The position numbers and the translations under genes were made by a program. A stretch of DNA of 64,000 nt from Duganella sp. BJB480 (lineage in GTDB: Bacteria; Pseudomonadota; Gammaproteobacteria; Burkholderiales; Burkholderiaceae_D). The notes beneath the pieces were generated by a model, which was given only the letters and a program-made list of their open reading frames with translations, was not told the DNA's origin and did no database searches. Of the stretch, positions 35,723 to 44,912 are shown in pieces; positions within the stretch are counted from its first letter, which is position 1; every line of letters starts with the position of its first letter. Location of the stretch: positions 742,544-806,543 of the forward strand of contig QVIN01000002.1 of assembly GCA_003416985.1 (NCBI GenBank). Reading direction: 5' to 3'.

Positions 35723-35745
35723 ACGATGCCCGGAACAGGCATCGT
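35723..35745 (-). terminator. Possible hairpin terminator after recD
   Basis: ACGATGCC and GGCATCGT form an 8-bp perfect stem with a 7-nt loop, just past the recD stop on the minus strand. There is no clear U-run after it, so it may be only a stabilising hairpin. Confidence 0.4.
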
Positions 35746-35753
35746 GCGGGGAA

Positions 35754-37730
35754 TCAGTTGCCGAGGAGCGTGCGCAGGCCGCTGGCGCGCTGGGTGCGCT
35801 GGGCAATGGCGTCGAGCAGCACCTGGCTGTTCGGCGTGAGTAACGTAAAGTAGTCGCGGGCGCGCGTGATGCCGGTGTAAATCAACTCGCGCGCCAGCAT
35901 GCCGCCGCTGTCCTTGGGCAACACCAGCACCGTGTGCTGGAACTCGGAACCTTGCGATTTATGCACCGTCATGGCAAACGCCGTTTCGACATTGCGTAGC
36001 CGTGTGGCAAGAACGCTGCGCACATTGTCGCCCTCCGAGAAGTACACGCGCAGCGCGCCGGGACGCGCCGGATCGGGCAAAGTCAGGCCGATATCGCCGT
36101 TGAAAACGCCGGTGCCGTAATCGTTGCGCGTGACCATGACCGGCCGGCCGACGTACCATTCGCCGCTTCTGCGCAGCAATCCGGCCGATTGCAATCTTTG
36201 TTCGATGACATCATTCAATCCGGTAACACCCCACTCGCCTTCACGCACGGCGCACAAAATCCGGAAGGTTTCAAAGCTCGTCAGCACGGATTTCACCCAT
36301 GCAAGATGTACGATCTCCTCGCCCTCCGGCGCCCCGGATTTGACCATTTTGAGGTAAGCCTGGTAGCCGCCGGGCGCGCCGGCGCGGCCCGCCAAAGCCA
36401 GCTGAAGCAGGTCGGAAGACTGCGCCGGATCAATCCACGCGACCTTGCCATCAGTTCCATCCCGCAACACTTGTAGCGCAGAAGCAGTATTCCCAGCATT
36501 CACGGCCAGCGCCAGCGCGCCGATCGGGCCGCCGAAACGCCGGCTTTCACGCAACATTACTGTCTGCTGAGCAATGGGCCCGCCGTCGCCGGCGTAGCTG
36601 TCCGGAATCTGTTGACCTGTGCTTGCTTGCACATAAGACAAGGTTTCGGACTCGTAGGCGCCCGCTTCCGCGTTGTGGCACAAGTCGCCCAGGACCGCGC
36701 CCGCCTCCACCGAGGCCAGCTGATCCTTATCTCCAAGCAAGATCAGGGTGGCATCCGGCGGCAAGGCGGCCAGTAAAGCGGACATCATCTCCAGGTGGAT
36801 CATTGACGCCTCGTCAACAATCAACACATCGACTTCCAGCAGATTGCCGGCGTTGTGCTGGAACGCGCGTGTGCCGGGCCGGGCGCCGAGCAGGCTGTGC
36901 AGCGTCCGGGCCGCGCCCATGCGGGCAGCCAGTTCGCGCAAAGGCAAGGCGGCGCCGACTTTTTCGGCCAGATCGTCCAGCGCCGAATCGATCGATTGCT
37001 TGAGCCTGGCCGCCGCCTTGCCGGTCGGCGCGGCCAGCGCCACGCGCAAACCGGACTGGCGCGCGCCGGCCGTCGCGAACAGCAAGGCCAACAATCGCGC
37101 CACGGTGTAGGTTTTGCCAGTGCCCGGGCCGCCGGTGATGATGCCCAGCTTGCCGCGCATGGCCACCGCGCAGGCGATTTTTTGCCAATCCGTGGCGCCG
37201 CCGCGCGGAGCGTGCGGGAACAATATATCGAGCCAGTGACGGATATCGGAGGTGCTGGTCTCGGCATCCATGGCGATCAACCCGCCCAGCGCCCGGCCGC
37301 GCACCGCCTCGGCGACCAAGGTTTCGTCGCGCCAATAACGGCGCAGGTACAGGCGCTCGCCTTCCAGCACCAGCGGCTGCTGGAAATCCAGGTCGCCCAC
37401 CGGCCAGACCTGGTCGCAACCCGCCAGCAGCGCCCGCCAGGCGGCGGCGTTCCTGGGCCAGGCGCCGGCGGCATCGCGCAGCGCGCGCCACTCGTCGCTG
37501 GTCCAGCCGAGCTGGCCCGAGGGATCGCCCGCCAGCTCATCGAGCATCAAACAGCTATGGCCGCGCCCTTCAAGTTCGGACAACAGCACGCAAGCCACCA
37601 TCAACTGCGGCGAACTGGCGCCAACCGACGCGATAAAGCGCGCAAACGCCCCGCTCAGGCGGCGCAACTGGCCGTTTTCGGTCAGCGCGTCGACCTGCTC
37701 AAACAGGGCTGCGGACGTTTCAATACTCAT
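35754..37730 (-). CDS. recD: RecBCD exonuclease V alpha subunit RecD
   Basis: RecD is the fast 5'-3' helicase of the RecBCD nuclease, which processes double-strand breaks for recombination and degrades foreign DNA. The 658-residue product has Walker A (GIITGGPGTGKTYTVARLLA, residues about 196-215), Walker B (VDVLIVDEASMIHLEMMSAL), the GDKDQLASVEAGAVLGDLC motif and C-terminal TVHKSQGSEFQHTVLVLP with YTGITRARDYFTL. Its start overlaps the end of recB by 11 bp, making it the last gene of the recC-recB-recD operon. Confidence 0.96.
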   Translation of the reverse strand: MSIETSAALFEQVDALTENGQLRRLSGAFARFIASVGASSPQLMVACVLLSELEGRGHSCLMLDELAGDPSGQLGWTSDEWRALRDAAGAWPRNAAAWRALLAGCDQVWPVGDLDFQQPLVLEGERLYLRRYWRDETLVAEAVRGRALGGLIAMDAETSTSDIRHWLDILFPHAPRGGATDWQKIACAVAMRGKLGIITGGPGTGKTYTVARLLALLFATAGARQSGLRVALAAPTGKAAARLKQSIDSALDDLAEKVGAALPLRELAARMGAARTLHSLLGARPGTRAFQHNAGNLLEVDVLIVDEASMIHLEMMSALLAALPPDATLILLGDKDQLASVEAGAVLGDLCHNAEAGAYESETLSYVQASTGQQIPDSYAGDGGPIAQQTVMLRESRRFGGPIGALALAVNAGNTASALQVLRDGTDGKVAWIDPAQSSDLLQLALAGRAGAPGGYQAYLKMVKSGAPEGEEIVHLAWVKSVLTSFETFRILCAVREGEWGVTGLNDVIEQRLQSAGLLRRSGEWYVGRPVMVTRNDYGTGVFNGDIGLTLPDPARPGALRVYFSEGDNVRSVLATRLRNVETAFAMTVHKSQGSEFQHTVLVLPKDSGGMLARELIYTGITRARDYFTLLTPNSQVLLDAIAQRTQRASGLRTLLGN

Positions 37731-40700
37731 GCGGTGCCTCTGCTTGCGCTGCGCCGGACTCGTCCAGCAACCGGTCCAGCCCGTCCAACAGCGCCGGATC
37801 GGGTTCTATCAGGTAACAACCGCGCGTTTGCGGATTCGCAATGCCGCGCAGGAAAAGGAAAATCGCGCCGCCCAGGTGCTCGGCCGGATCGTATTCATCG
37901 CCCAAGCGGCTCTGCAGCAGCCGGTGCAGCGCCAGCATGTAGATCGCGCCCTGGATGTCGTAGCGGTGCTCGGCCATCGCGGCCACCAGCGCCGGTTGGT
38001 GATAGGCGCCGTCCCCCGCGCCCAGCGCGTTCGACTTGTAGTCCAGCACCCAGAAGCGGCCCTCGTGCTCGAACACCAGGTCGGCGAAGCCTTTCAACAT
38101 GCCGTGCAGCTGACGCTCCGGCAGCGCCGGCCGCGCCGCACCGCCCAGCAGATGCGTGGCGCACAGGCCATCGAGCGCGCCGGTGCTCAGGCGCTCGCTG
38201 GGGAACCAGAACTCCATCTCCGGCAGCGGCGCATCGATGGCGCTCAGCGGCGCCTCCAGATACGGCAAGGTGGTGCCGGCGATCTCGCGCAGCCACGCCA
38301 GCGTGTCCTCCAGGCGGTTGCCCCAGCCGGCGCGCTCCACCCGGCGCGTCAGGCGCGATTCGAAATGCTCGTGATCGACGATGGCAAAGCCCTCCTGCCC
38401 CATCCACTCCAGCTGCTCGTGCAGGAAGTTACCCGGCACCGAGCCGCGCGGGAAGCGGTGCCACGGCGCGTCTTCCACGCGGCCAGGCAGCGCGATGGAC
38501 GGCAGGTCCGCGCCTTCCAGCAGGTTCTCCTGCAGGCCGTCGCGCGGCACGGGCAAGGCCGGCGCGGCGCCGCCGATGGTGCCGGTCGGCCCGGTGCGCC
38601 GCGCCAGCGAGCTGAAACTGCCCACCGACCAGTCACGTTCGAAACGGCCGGTGTAAAGCTGCGGCTCCAGCAACGGCGGGCGTTCTTCGATGCGGCTCAG
38701 GCGCGTGTACTGCTGCATCGCCATCTCCAGCGTCTCGATGCTGATGCCGTCGCAGCCTTTGCAGGCGTGGCCCCAGCGCTCCATCATCAGGTCCGACGGC
38801 AGCGCTTCGCCACCAGTCAGCAGATAGCCCAGCGCCGATTCGTGCAGCGTGTTGTCGCCGGCCTTGCGGGCGGCCAGCGCCGTCACGCCCAGCCACAGGA
38901 AGTGGCGCGCGCGCGTCAGCGCCACGTACAGCAGGCGCAGGTCCTCCTGCAGGCGCGCGCGTTCGACCAGTTCCATCGCGGTGTCGGTGAGCGCCATGTC
39001 GATCTGACGCACGCCGTCGTCATCGCTGAATTCGAAGAAGCTGCGGTTGCGCCGCTCCACCTTGCGCGCCGTGACAGCGAACGGCAGGTACACCAGCGGA
39101 TACTCCAGGCCTTTCGATTTGTGGACGGTGACGACCTTGACCAGCTCCGCATCGCTTTCCAGCCGCAGCACACGCTCGTCGCCGGCGCCCTCGCCGCCTT
39201 CGATCTGCTCGGCGAGCCAGCGTATCAGCGCCTGTTCGCCATCCAGCTGGCGGCTGGCCGATTGCAGCAGCTCGGCCAGATGCAGCAGGTTGGTCAGGCG
39301 CCGTTCGCCGCCCGGCTGCTGCAGCAAGGCCGCCGGCAGTTTCAGCTCGTGGATGAAACGGCGCAGCATCGCCAGCACGCCCTGCCGCTGCCACACGATG
39401 TGCAGCGCCTTCAACTGCTCGACGCGCGCCTCCCACGCCAGTTCGTCCGACGACAACAACGCCAGTTCCGCCAGCGGCAGGCCGGCGGTGCGGGTGGCGA
39501 AGGCGGCCCGCGCCAGCGCGCCGTCCAACGGACTGGCGACCGCCGACAGCCAGCGCAGCACGTCGGCCGCTTCCTCGCTGTCGGTGACGGAATCCTTGTC
39601 CGACAAATAGACGCTGGCGACCTGGCGCCGCTGCAGCGCGCGGCGTATGGCGGTGGCCTCCTTGCGGTCGCGTACCAGCACGGCGATGTCGGCCGGCTGC
39701 AGGCGCACAAAGCCCTTCGGGCCGTCGAAGCCCGCGCGTTCGTCGTTGAGCTGTGCGACGATATGCTCGGCGCAATGCCAGGCGAAGAATTCGCGGTAGC
39801 TGTCCGCCTTCAGGTCCTGCGCGGCGCTGCAGGCGATGACCAGCGCCGGCACGTCGCCGTCGGTGTTGACCATGCGCTCGTTGCGTCCCTTGGCGCCGAC
39901 CGCTTCGAACGGCAGCGGATTCTCGCGTGTGCCGGGATCGCGGAAGCGGAAGGCGCCGCGTCCGAAGCCGCCTTCCGCCGGCTGGCCCTCGGCGTACATG
40001 AACAGGTGGTTGACCGCGTCCACCACCGGCTTGGTCGAGCGGTAGTTGGTGCCCAGCTGGTAATGGCGGCCGGCGGTGGCCTTGCGCGCGGACAGGTAGC
40101 TGTGAATGTCGGCGCCACGGAAGCCGTAGATCGACTGTTTGGGATCGCCGATCAGGAACAGGCCAGTCTCGGGATCGTTGTCCGCCACGCGGTACAGCAG
40201 GTTGAAGATCTGGTACTGGTTGGGCGCCGTGTCCTGGAATTCATCGACCATCGCCACCGGATACTGGTCGGTGATGCGCTTGCGCAGCGCGGCGGCGTTC
40301 TCGCCTTGCAGCGCGGCGTTCAGGCGGTCCAGCATGTCGGCGAAGCCGAACTGGCGGCTGCGCTTCTTCAATTCGTCCATGCGCCTGGCGACCGCGCCGG
40401 CGGCGTGGCGGTACAGCGCGTGCGACAGCGGCTCGATGTCGTCCAGCGCCTTCTTCAGCGGCTCCATGGCCTCGAAGTCCTCCGGGATCGAGGCCGTGTA
40501 GCCTTTCGCGTAGGCGTCTTCCAGGCCGTGCGGCGTCAGGCGCTTCCAGGCGGTGTCCGAGATGTCGGGCATGACCATGGCGGCATCGTCGGCCCATGCA
40601 CGCAGGCCGTTGAACCAGCTGACCAGCGACTCGGCGCGCATCTTGTTCCCATTGAAGCACTTGGGCGAGAGCACGCGCTCCGTCGCGATCCACTGTTCCA

Positions 40701-41475
40701 TGCGGTTGGCGCGCTCCACCCAGCCGGTCTTCAGGTGCGCCAACTGTGCCTGCTGTTCGCGCTGGACGGCGGCGATCAGTTCACCCAGCGATTCGATTTG
40801 CGCGCCGTCGCCGATGATGTCGGCGCGTTTGACCAGCTCCCGTATGGAGCGCTTCAACGCGCCCACGTCGCCCCAGCACGACAGCAGCGCATCCAGCGAG
40901 ACCGCGTTCAGCGGATAGACCTGCTGGCGCCAGTAGTCGTGCGCGGCGTCCTCGAACAAGGCCTGCTCGTCGCTGACCAACTCCTCATCGAACAGGCTGC
41001 CGCTGTCGAAGGCGTGCTCGCGCAGCATGCGCTGGCACCAGGCATCGATGGTGAAGATCGCCGCCTCGTCCATCGTCTCCGCCGCCAGCATCAGCCGGTG
41101 CGCGGCCTGCTGCTGCTCGCTGTGGCTTGGATAGGATTCGAGGATCGCATCCAGATAATCGTCGCGCGCCATACCGCTGCCCGCACCCAGGCCCATGGCC
41201 GAATAGCCGCGGAAGTAGGCAGCCGCCTCCACCAGCCGCTCGCGCACGCGGTTCGACAGCTCGCGCGTGGCGGCGCGGGTGAAGGTCATCACCAGGATAT
41301 CGGCCGGCAGCAAGGGACGCCGATAGGCCTCTTCGCCGCCGTGGCCCAGCACCAGGCGCACGTACAGCGCGGCGATGGTCCACGTCTTGCCCGTGCCGGC
41401 GCTGGCTTCGATCAGGCGCGAGCCGTGCAGCGGGAAGCTCAGCGGATCAAGTGAGTTGGCGATGTTGCTGCTCAT
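37720..41475 (-). CDS. recB: RecBCD exonuclease V beta subunit RecB
   Basis: RecB is the 3'-5' helicase and the nuclease of RecBCD. The 1251-residue product has Walker A near the N-terminus (LIEASAGTGKTWTIAALYVR, residues about 21-40), UvrD-like motifs (VAMVDEFQDTAPNQYQIFNL, FLIGDPKQSIYGFRGADIHS, VVTVHKSKGLEYPLVYLPF) and the C-terminal nuclease domain with FWVLDYKSNALG. The ATG at 41475 overlaps the recC stop (ATGA) and is where family sequence begins; an upstream extension is non-conserved. Confidence 0.96.
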   Translation of the reverse strand: MSSNIANSLDPLSFPLHGSRLIEASAGTGKTWTIAALYVRLVLGHGGEEAYRRPLLPADILVMTFTRAATRELSNRVRERLVEAAAYFRGYSAMGLGAGSGMARDDYLDAILESYPSHSEQQQAAHRLMLAAETMDEAAIFTIDAWCQRMLREHAFDSGSLFDEELVSDEQALFEDAAHDYWRQQVYPLNAVSLDALLSCWGDVGALKRSIRELVKRADIIGDGAQIESLGELIAAVQREQQAQLAHLKTGWVERANRMEQWIATERVLSPKCFNGNKMRAESLVSWFNGLRAWADDAAMVMPDISDTAWKRLTPHGLEDAYAKGYTASIPEDFEAMEPLKKALDDIEPLSHALYRHAAGAVARRMDELKKRSRQFGFADMLDRLNAALQGENAAALRKRITDQYPVAMVDEFQDTAPNQYQIFNLLYRVADNDPETGLFLIGDPKQSIYGFRGADIHSYLSARKATAGRHYQLGTNYRSTKPVVDAVNHLFMYAEGQPAEGGFGRGAFRFRDPGTRENPLPFEAVGAKGRNERMVNTDGDVPALVIACSAAQDLKADSYREFFAWHCAEHIVAQLNDERAGFDGPKGFVRLQPADIAVLVRDRKEATAIRRALQRRQVASVYLSDKDSVTDSEEAADVLRWLSAVASPLDGALARAAFATRTAGLPLAELALLSSDELAWEARVEQLKALHIVWQRQGVLAMLRRFIHELKLPAALLQQPGGERRLTNLLHLAELLQSASRQLDGEQALIRWLAEQIEGGEGAGDERVLRLESDAELVKVVTVHKSKGLEYPLVYLPFAVTARKVERRNRSFFEFSDDDGVRQIDMALTDTAMELVERARLQEDLRLLYVALTRARHFLWLGVTALAARKAGDNTLHESALGYLLTGGEALPSDLMMERWGHACKGCDGISIETLEMAMQQYTRLSRIEERPPLLEPQLYTGRFERDWSVGSFSSLARRTGPTGTIGGAAPALPVPRDGLQENLLEGADLPSIALPGRVEDAPWHRFPRGSVPGNFLHEQLEWMGQEGFAIVDHEHFESRLTRRVERAGWGNRLEDTLAWLREIAGTTLPYLEAPLSAIDAPLPEMEFWFPSERLSTGALDGLCATHLLGGAARPALPERQLHGMLKGFADLVFEHEGRFWVLDYKSNALGAGDGAYHQPALVAAMAEHRYDIQGAIYMLALHRLLQSRLGDEYDPAEHLGGAIFLFLRGIANPQTRGCYLIEPDPALLDGLDRLLDESGAAQAEAPHEY

Positions 41476-44400
41476 GCTGAGTCCTCGCCGTCGATGGCGT
41501 CTATCGTGATGTGTTGTTCCAGCCAGTCCGCCAGCGGGCCGTAGAGCGCTTGCGAGACGTCGGCAAAATCCGGCTCGGCGCTGAGGGCCGCGAAGTCCGG
41601 CCACAGGCGCGCCAGGCACAGATCATCGTTTTCTCCGGAGATTTCGAAGCCGCCGTCGTACACCGCGCGCGCATCGCCGCCCTGCGCCAGCGCCAGCGCG
41701 GTCTTGCAGGCGGTCGGCAACGGGCGGTTCATGCCGTCGCGCCACAGGCAGACCAGCTCCCGCAAAGCTTCCAGCGCGTCGGCCTGCGCCAGTGGTTTCA
41801 TGGTGACGATGGCGTCGCGCGCCACCAGGAAGCCGGCGACAGGCATGCCGGCCGCCGACACCGCAAGCTGGCGCAGCCACATGGCGATCAATTTATCGCC
41901 GCGCGGCTTGCCCTGCTTGTCCGTGACCTTGGACGACATCTGCGCCAGCCACACGGTTTCGGTGCCGTTGCTGCGCAGCTGGTCGATCCAGTCGTCGATC
42001 TGCACGCCGGCCAGCTGGAGGCTCAACGCCACCTTGGATGCCGCCTTCGGATAGCGCTCGCGCAGCGTCAACCACGCGCAGCGCACCGGCACCAGCGCCT
42101 GCACCAGCTGGTGTTGGTACTGCTGGCCGATCAGGCCTATCGGCAGCACGCCTTCCCGCGCAAGGCGCTCGGCGCGTTCGGTCATCTTGTCGTAGACCTG
42201 GTGCAGCTCTTCGGCTTCAGCGCCGTCGTCCAGCATCGTATCTTCGAGCAGGTAGCGTTCCAGCGCATTCAGCGAGAATGGTTCCTCGTCCTCACCCACC
42301 AGCGCGGCGTCGCCGAACATCACGCCCAGGCGCTGACGGAAGAAGAAACGCACCGGCTGGCGCATGAAATTGTTCAGGCTTATGAGCTTGAGGCGGAATT
42401 TGTCGTCGATGTCGAACGGCGGCAGCTCGGCGGCGACGGCATCGCCGGCGTCCTCGCCGTGCGCCTCGCGCCATTCGCGCGCGTAGGTCAGCAGACCGCC
42501 GTCCTCGAAGTAGCGGCGGCTGAACGGCTGCAGCGCGTGTTCCGTGGTGCGCGCATGCGAGTCCAGTGCCCACCCGTTGACCAGGTAATCGCGCAACTGC
42601 GACACCAGCACTGACGGCGGCTGCTCGCTGTTGTCGCGCACATTGCGTCCGACCCAGCTGATATACAGCTTGTCGCGCGCGGCCAGCAGCGCCTCCAGCA
42701 TCAGGTAGCGGTCGTCGTCGCGGCGCGAGCGGTCGCCCGGCCGCGCCATGCCCGGCTGCGCCAGCAGGTCGAAGTCGGCCTTGGGCGCGCGGCGCGGGAA
42801 GTCGCCGTCGTTCATGCCCAACAGGCAGACCACGCGGAACGGCACGGCGCGCATCGGCATCAGCGTGCAGAAGGTCACGCCGCCGGAGACGAATTGGTGG
42901 TTCAGCGTCGGTTCGTCCAGAAGGCCCAGCCAGGCCTCGCGCAGCACCGCCAGCGGCACGGCTTCGTCGTATTGCGCGCCTTCGCAAGTCTCCAGCCAGT
43001 TGTTGAGCGCATCGTCCAGTTGCGCCAGCGTCAGGCGGTCGCCCTCCTCGCCGGTCTTGAAGAAGGCCGCCAGCAGCGCGCGCGCCTGCACGCCCCACTC
43101 GGCCGGCGTATGGGCTCGTGCCAGCACCTCGCGCCAGTGCAGCAGCGCCTCGACCAGCTGCGCCAGCGATCCGGCCAGCGCAGCATCCAGCCCGCCCACT
43201 TCACCATAAGCCTCGATGCCGGCGAAGGCCGCGTTTTCACCGCTGGCGTAACCCAGCAGCATGCGGCGCACGCCGAACAGCCAGGAATTCTGCTCGCCCG
43301 CCGCACCCAGGCCAAGGCCGGCGCGGTGTTCGGTATCGAGGCCCCAGCGCACGCCAGCGCCCTCGATCCACACGCCCAGCGTGGGCAGGTCGTCGTCGCC
43401 CAGGCCGAAGCGCGCGGCCAGCGCCGGCACGTCCAGCAGGTCGCGCACCTCGCTCTGGCGGCAGCGCTGCTGCGGCAATCGCAGCAGCCACTCCAGCGCC
43501 ACCAGCAGCGGATTGACGCTGCGGTCGTTGACGTCGCCGATCTCGAACGGGATGTAGCGCGGATCGCTGCGGCGGTGCTGCGCGAACACCGCGTGGATGG
43601 CGGCGGTGAAGGTGTCGATGTCCGGCACCATCACCACCACGTCGCGCGGACGCAGCCCGCTGCCGTCGGCGAACATGGCCAGCAGCTGGTCGTGCAGCAC
43701 CTCGACTTCGCGCTGCACGCTGTGGGTGACGTGGAATTCGATGGAGCGGTCGTCGTCCGGCGGCGGCGTGTGCGGATGCTCCGACAAGGGCAGCAGGTCG
43801 CGGATCGCCGCCTGCACCTGCGACAACAGCATGCCGTTATCGCCTTCGCTAAACAGATCGATGCGCAGCGGCGCAACGTCGTCGTTTTCGGCCGCAGCGG
43901 CGGCCGAGGCTTCGTCGAATTCGTCCAGCATGCGGATAAAGTCCCGGCCCTGCCGTCCCCAGCTGGCCAGCAGCGGATGGCTGTGCGCGTGCAGCTCCTC
44001 TAGCGGAATCGCGCCCAGGTCCTGGCCGTTGCGCAGCTGCTGGCGGCGATGCGCGGAGCGCAGCAGGTCGCGCCCTTCGATGATGTCGCCCCAGTAGAAC
44101 TGGCAGGGATTGGGCACCGCCAGCACCACCTGCGTGTAGCGCGCCAGTGAGGCCAGCGCCTGCAGGCTTTGATACGGCAGCGCGGAGACGCCGAAGATCA
44201 CGATGCGGCGCGGCAGTCGGCCCAGCGGTTCCTCGCCGGCCGCGCTGGCGCGCACGAATTCGGTGTGGACGGTGGCGCGGCCCAGCTCCCGCTCGTGTGG
44301 TTCGACGTCGTCGATCACGGCGCGCCACAACTGGCCCTGCCAGCGCTGGTCCTCCGGCAGCGGCTGCGCTTCGTTGCGAGCGTTGCGCAGCTGGTCGCGG

Positions 44401-44876
44401 CCATGCGCCCAGTCGTCCAGCCAGTCGGCGCGATAGACCTGGTATTGATCGAACAAGTCGGCCAGGCGTTCGGCCAGCTGCAGCCGGCGTTCCGCCTCGC
44501 CGTCGGCCAGGAAGTGGCGCAGCGGCGTGAACACGGGATCGGCCAGCAAGGTAGGCAACAGGCGCATCAGGCGCCAGGTCAGCGGCCCCTTGTCGAAGGC
44601 CGAGCGCACCGGCACGCGCTCGCGCCCCAGCATGCCGCGATAGGTCTCCCACAGGAAGCGCGCCGGCAGCGCCACGCGGGTGGCCGCGCAAACCCGCATC
44701 TCCTCGGCCAGCGCGATCTTCAGCCATTCGGCCACGCCGTTCGACTGCACCAGGAAGATGTCCGATTCGAGCGCGCCCAGCGGATGATTGCGCAGCCATT
44801 GGAACACCGCCGCGCGCAGCTGCTCCATTTGATTACCGTGCAAAATCAGCAGGCCGGGGGTGATGCTCGAACGCAT
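41472..44876 (-). CDS. recC: RecBCD exonuclease V gamma subunit RecC
   Basis: RecC holds the complex together and reads Chi sequences. The 1134-residue product is of typical RecC length and shows family sequence throughout: LILHGNQMEQLRAAVFQWLR at the N-terminus, LVQSNGVAEWLKIALAEEM, RIVIFGVSALPYQSLQALAS, VVVMVPDIDTFTAAIHAVFA, and FRVVCLLGMNDGDFPRRAPK. It overlaps recB by 4 bp. It begins only 36 bp after the stop of the hybrid kinase gene on the same strand, leaving little room for a separate promoter. Confidence 0.95.
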   Translation of the reverse strand: MRSSITPGLLILHGNQMEQLRAAVFQWLRNHPLGALESDIFLVQSNGVAEWLKIALAEEMRVCAATRVALPARFLWETYRGMLGRERVPVRSAFDKGPLTWRLMRLLPTLLADPVFTPLRHFLADGEAERRLQLAERLADLFDQYQVYRADWLDDWAHGRDQLRNARNEAQPLPEDQRWQGQLWRAVIDDVEPHERELGRATVHTEFVRASAAGEEPLGRLPRRIVIFGVSALPYQSLQALASLARYTQVVLAVPNPCQFYWGDIIEGRDLLRSAHRRQQLRNGQDLGAIPLEELHAHSHPLLASWGRQGRDFIRMLDEFDEASAAAAAENDDVAPLRIDLFSEGDNGMLLSQVQAAIRDLLPLSEHPHTPPPDDDRSIEFHVTHSVQREVEVLHDQLLAMFADGSGLRPRDVVVMVPDIDTFTAAIHAVFAQHRRSDPRYIPFEIGDVNDRSVNPLLVALEWLLRLPQQRCRQSEVRDLLDVPALAARFGLGDDDLPTLGVWIEGAGVRWGLDTEHRAGLGLGAAGEQNSWLFGVRRMLLGYASGENAAFAGIEAYGEVGGLDAALAGSLAQLVEALLHWREVLARAHTPAEWGVQARALLAAFFKTGEEGDRLTLAQLDDALNNWLETCEGAQYDEAVPLAVLREAWLGLLDEPTLNHQFVSGGVTFCTLMPMRAVPFRVVCLLGMNDGDFPRRAPKADFDLLAQPGMARPGDRSRRDDDRYLMLEALLAARDKLYISWVGRNVRDNSEQPPSVLVSQLRDYLVNGWALDSHARTTEHALQPFSRRYFEDGGLLTYAREWREAHGEDAGDAVAAELPPFDIDDKFRLKLISLNNFMRQPVRFFFRQRLGVMFGDAALVGEDEEPFSLNALERYLLEDTMLDDGAEAEELHQVYDKMTERAERLAREGVLPIGLIGQQYQHQLVQALVPVRCAWLTLRERYPKAASKVALSLQLAGVQIDDWIDQLRSNGTETVWLAQMSSKVTDKQGKPRGDKLIAMWLRQLAVSAAGMPVAGFLVARDAIVTMKPLAQADALEALRELVCLWRDGMNRPLPTACKTALALAQGGDARAVYDGGFEISGENDDLCLARLWPDFAALSAEPDFADVSQALYGPLADWLEQHITIDAIDGEDSA

Positions 44877-44912
44877 AGGGCTCTTCGTGGGAATGAAGCC
44901 CGTATTATCGCT

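Noticed and set aside
37729-41454. Long open frame antisense to recB
   Set aside because: recB is unmistakable on the other strand; the antisense product is low-complexity with no recognisable domain.
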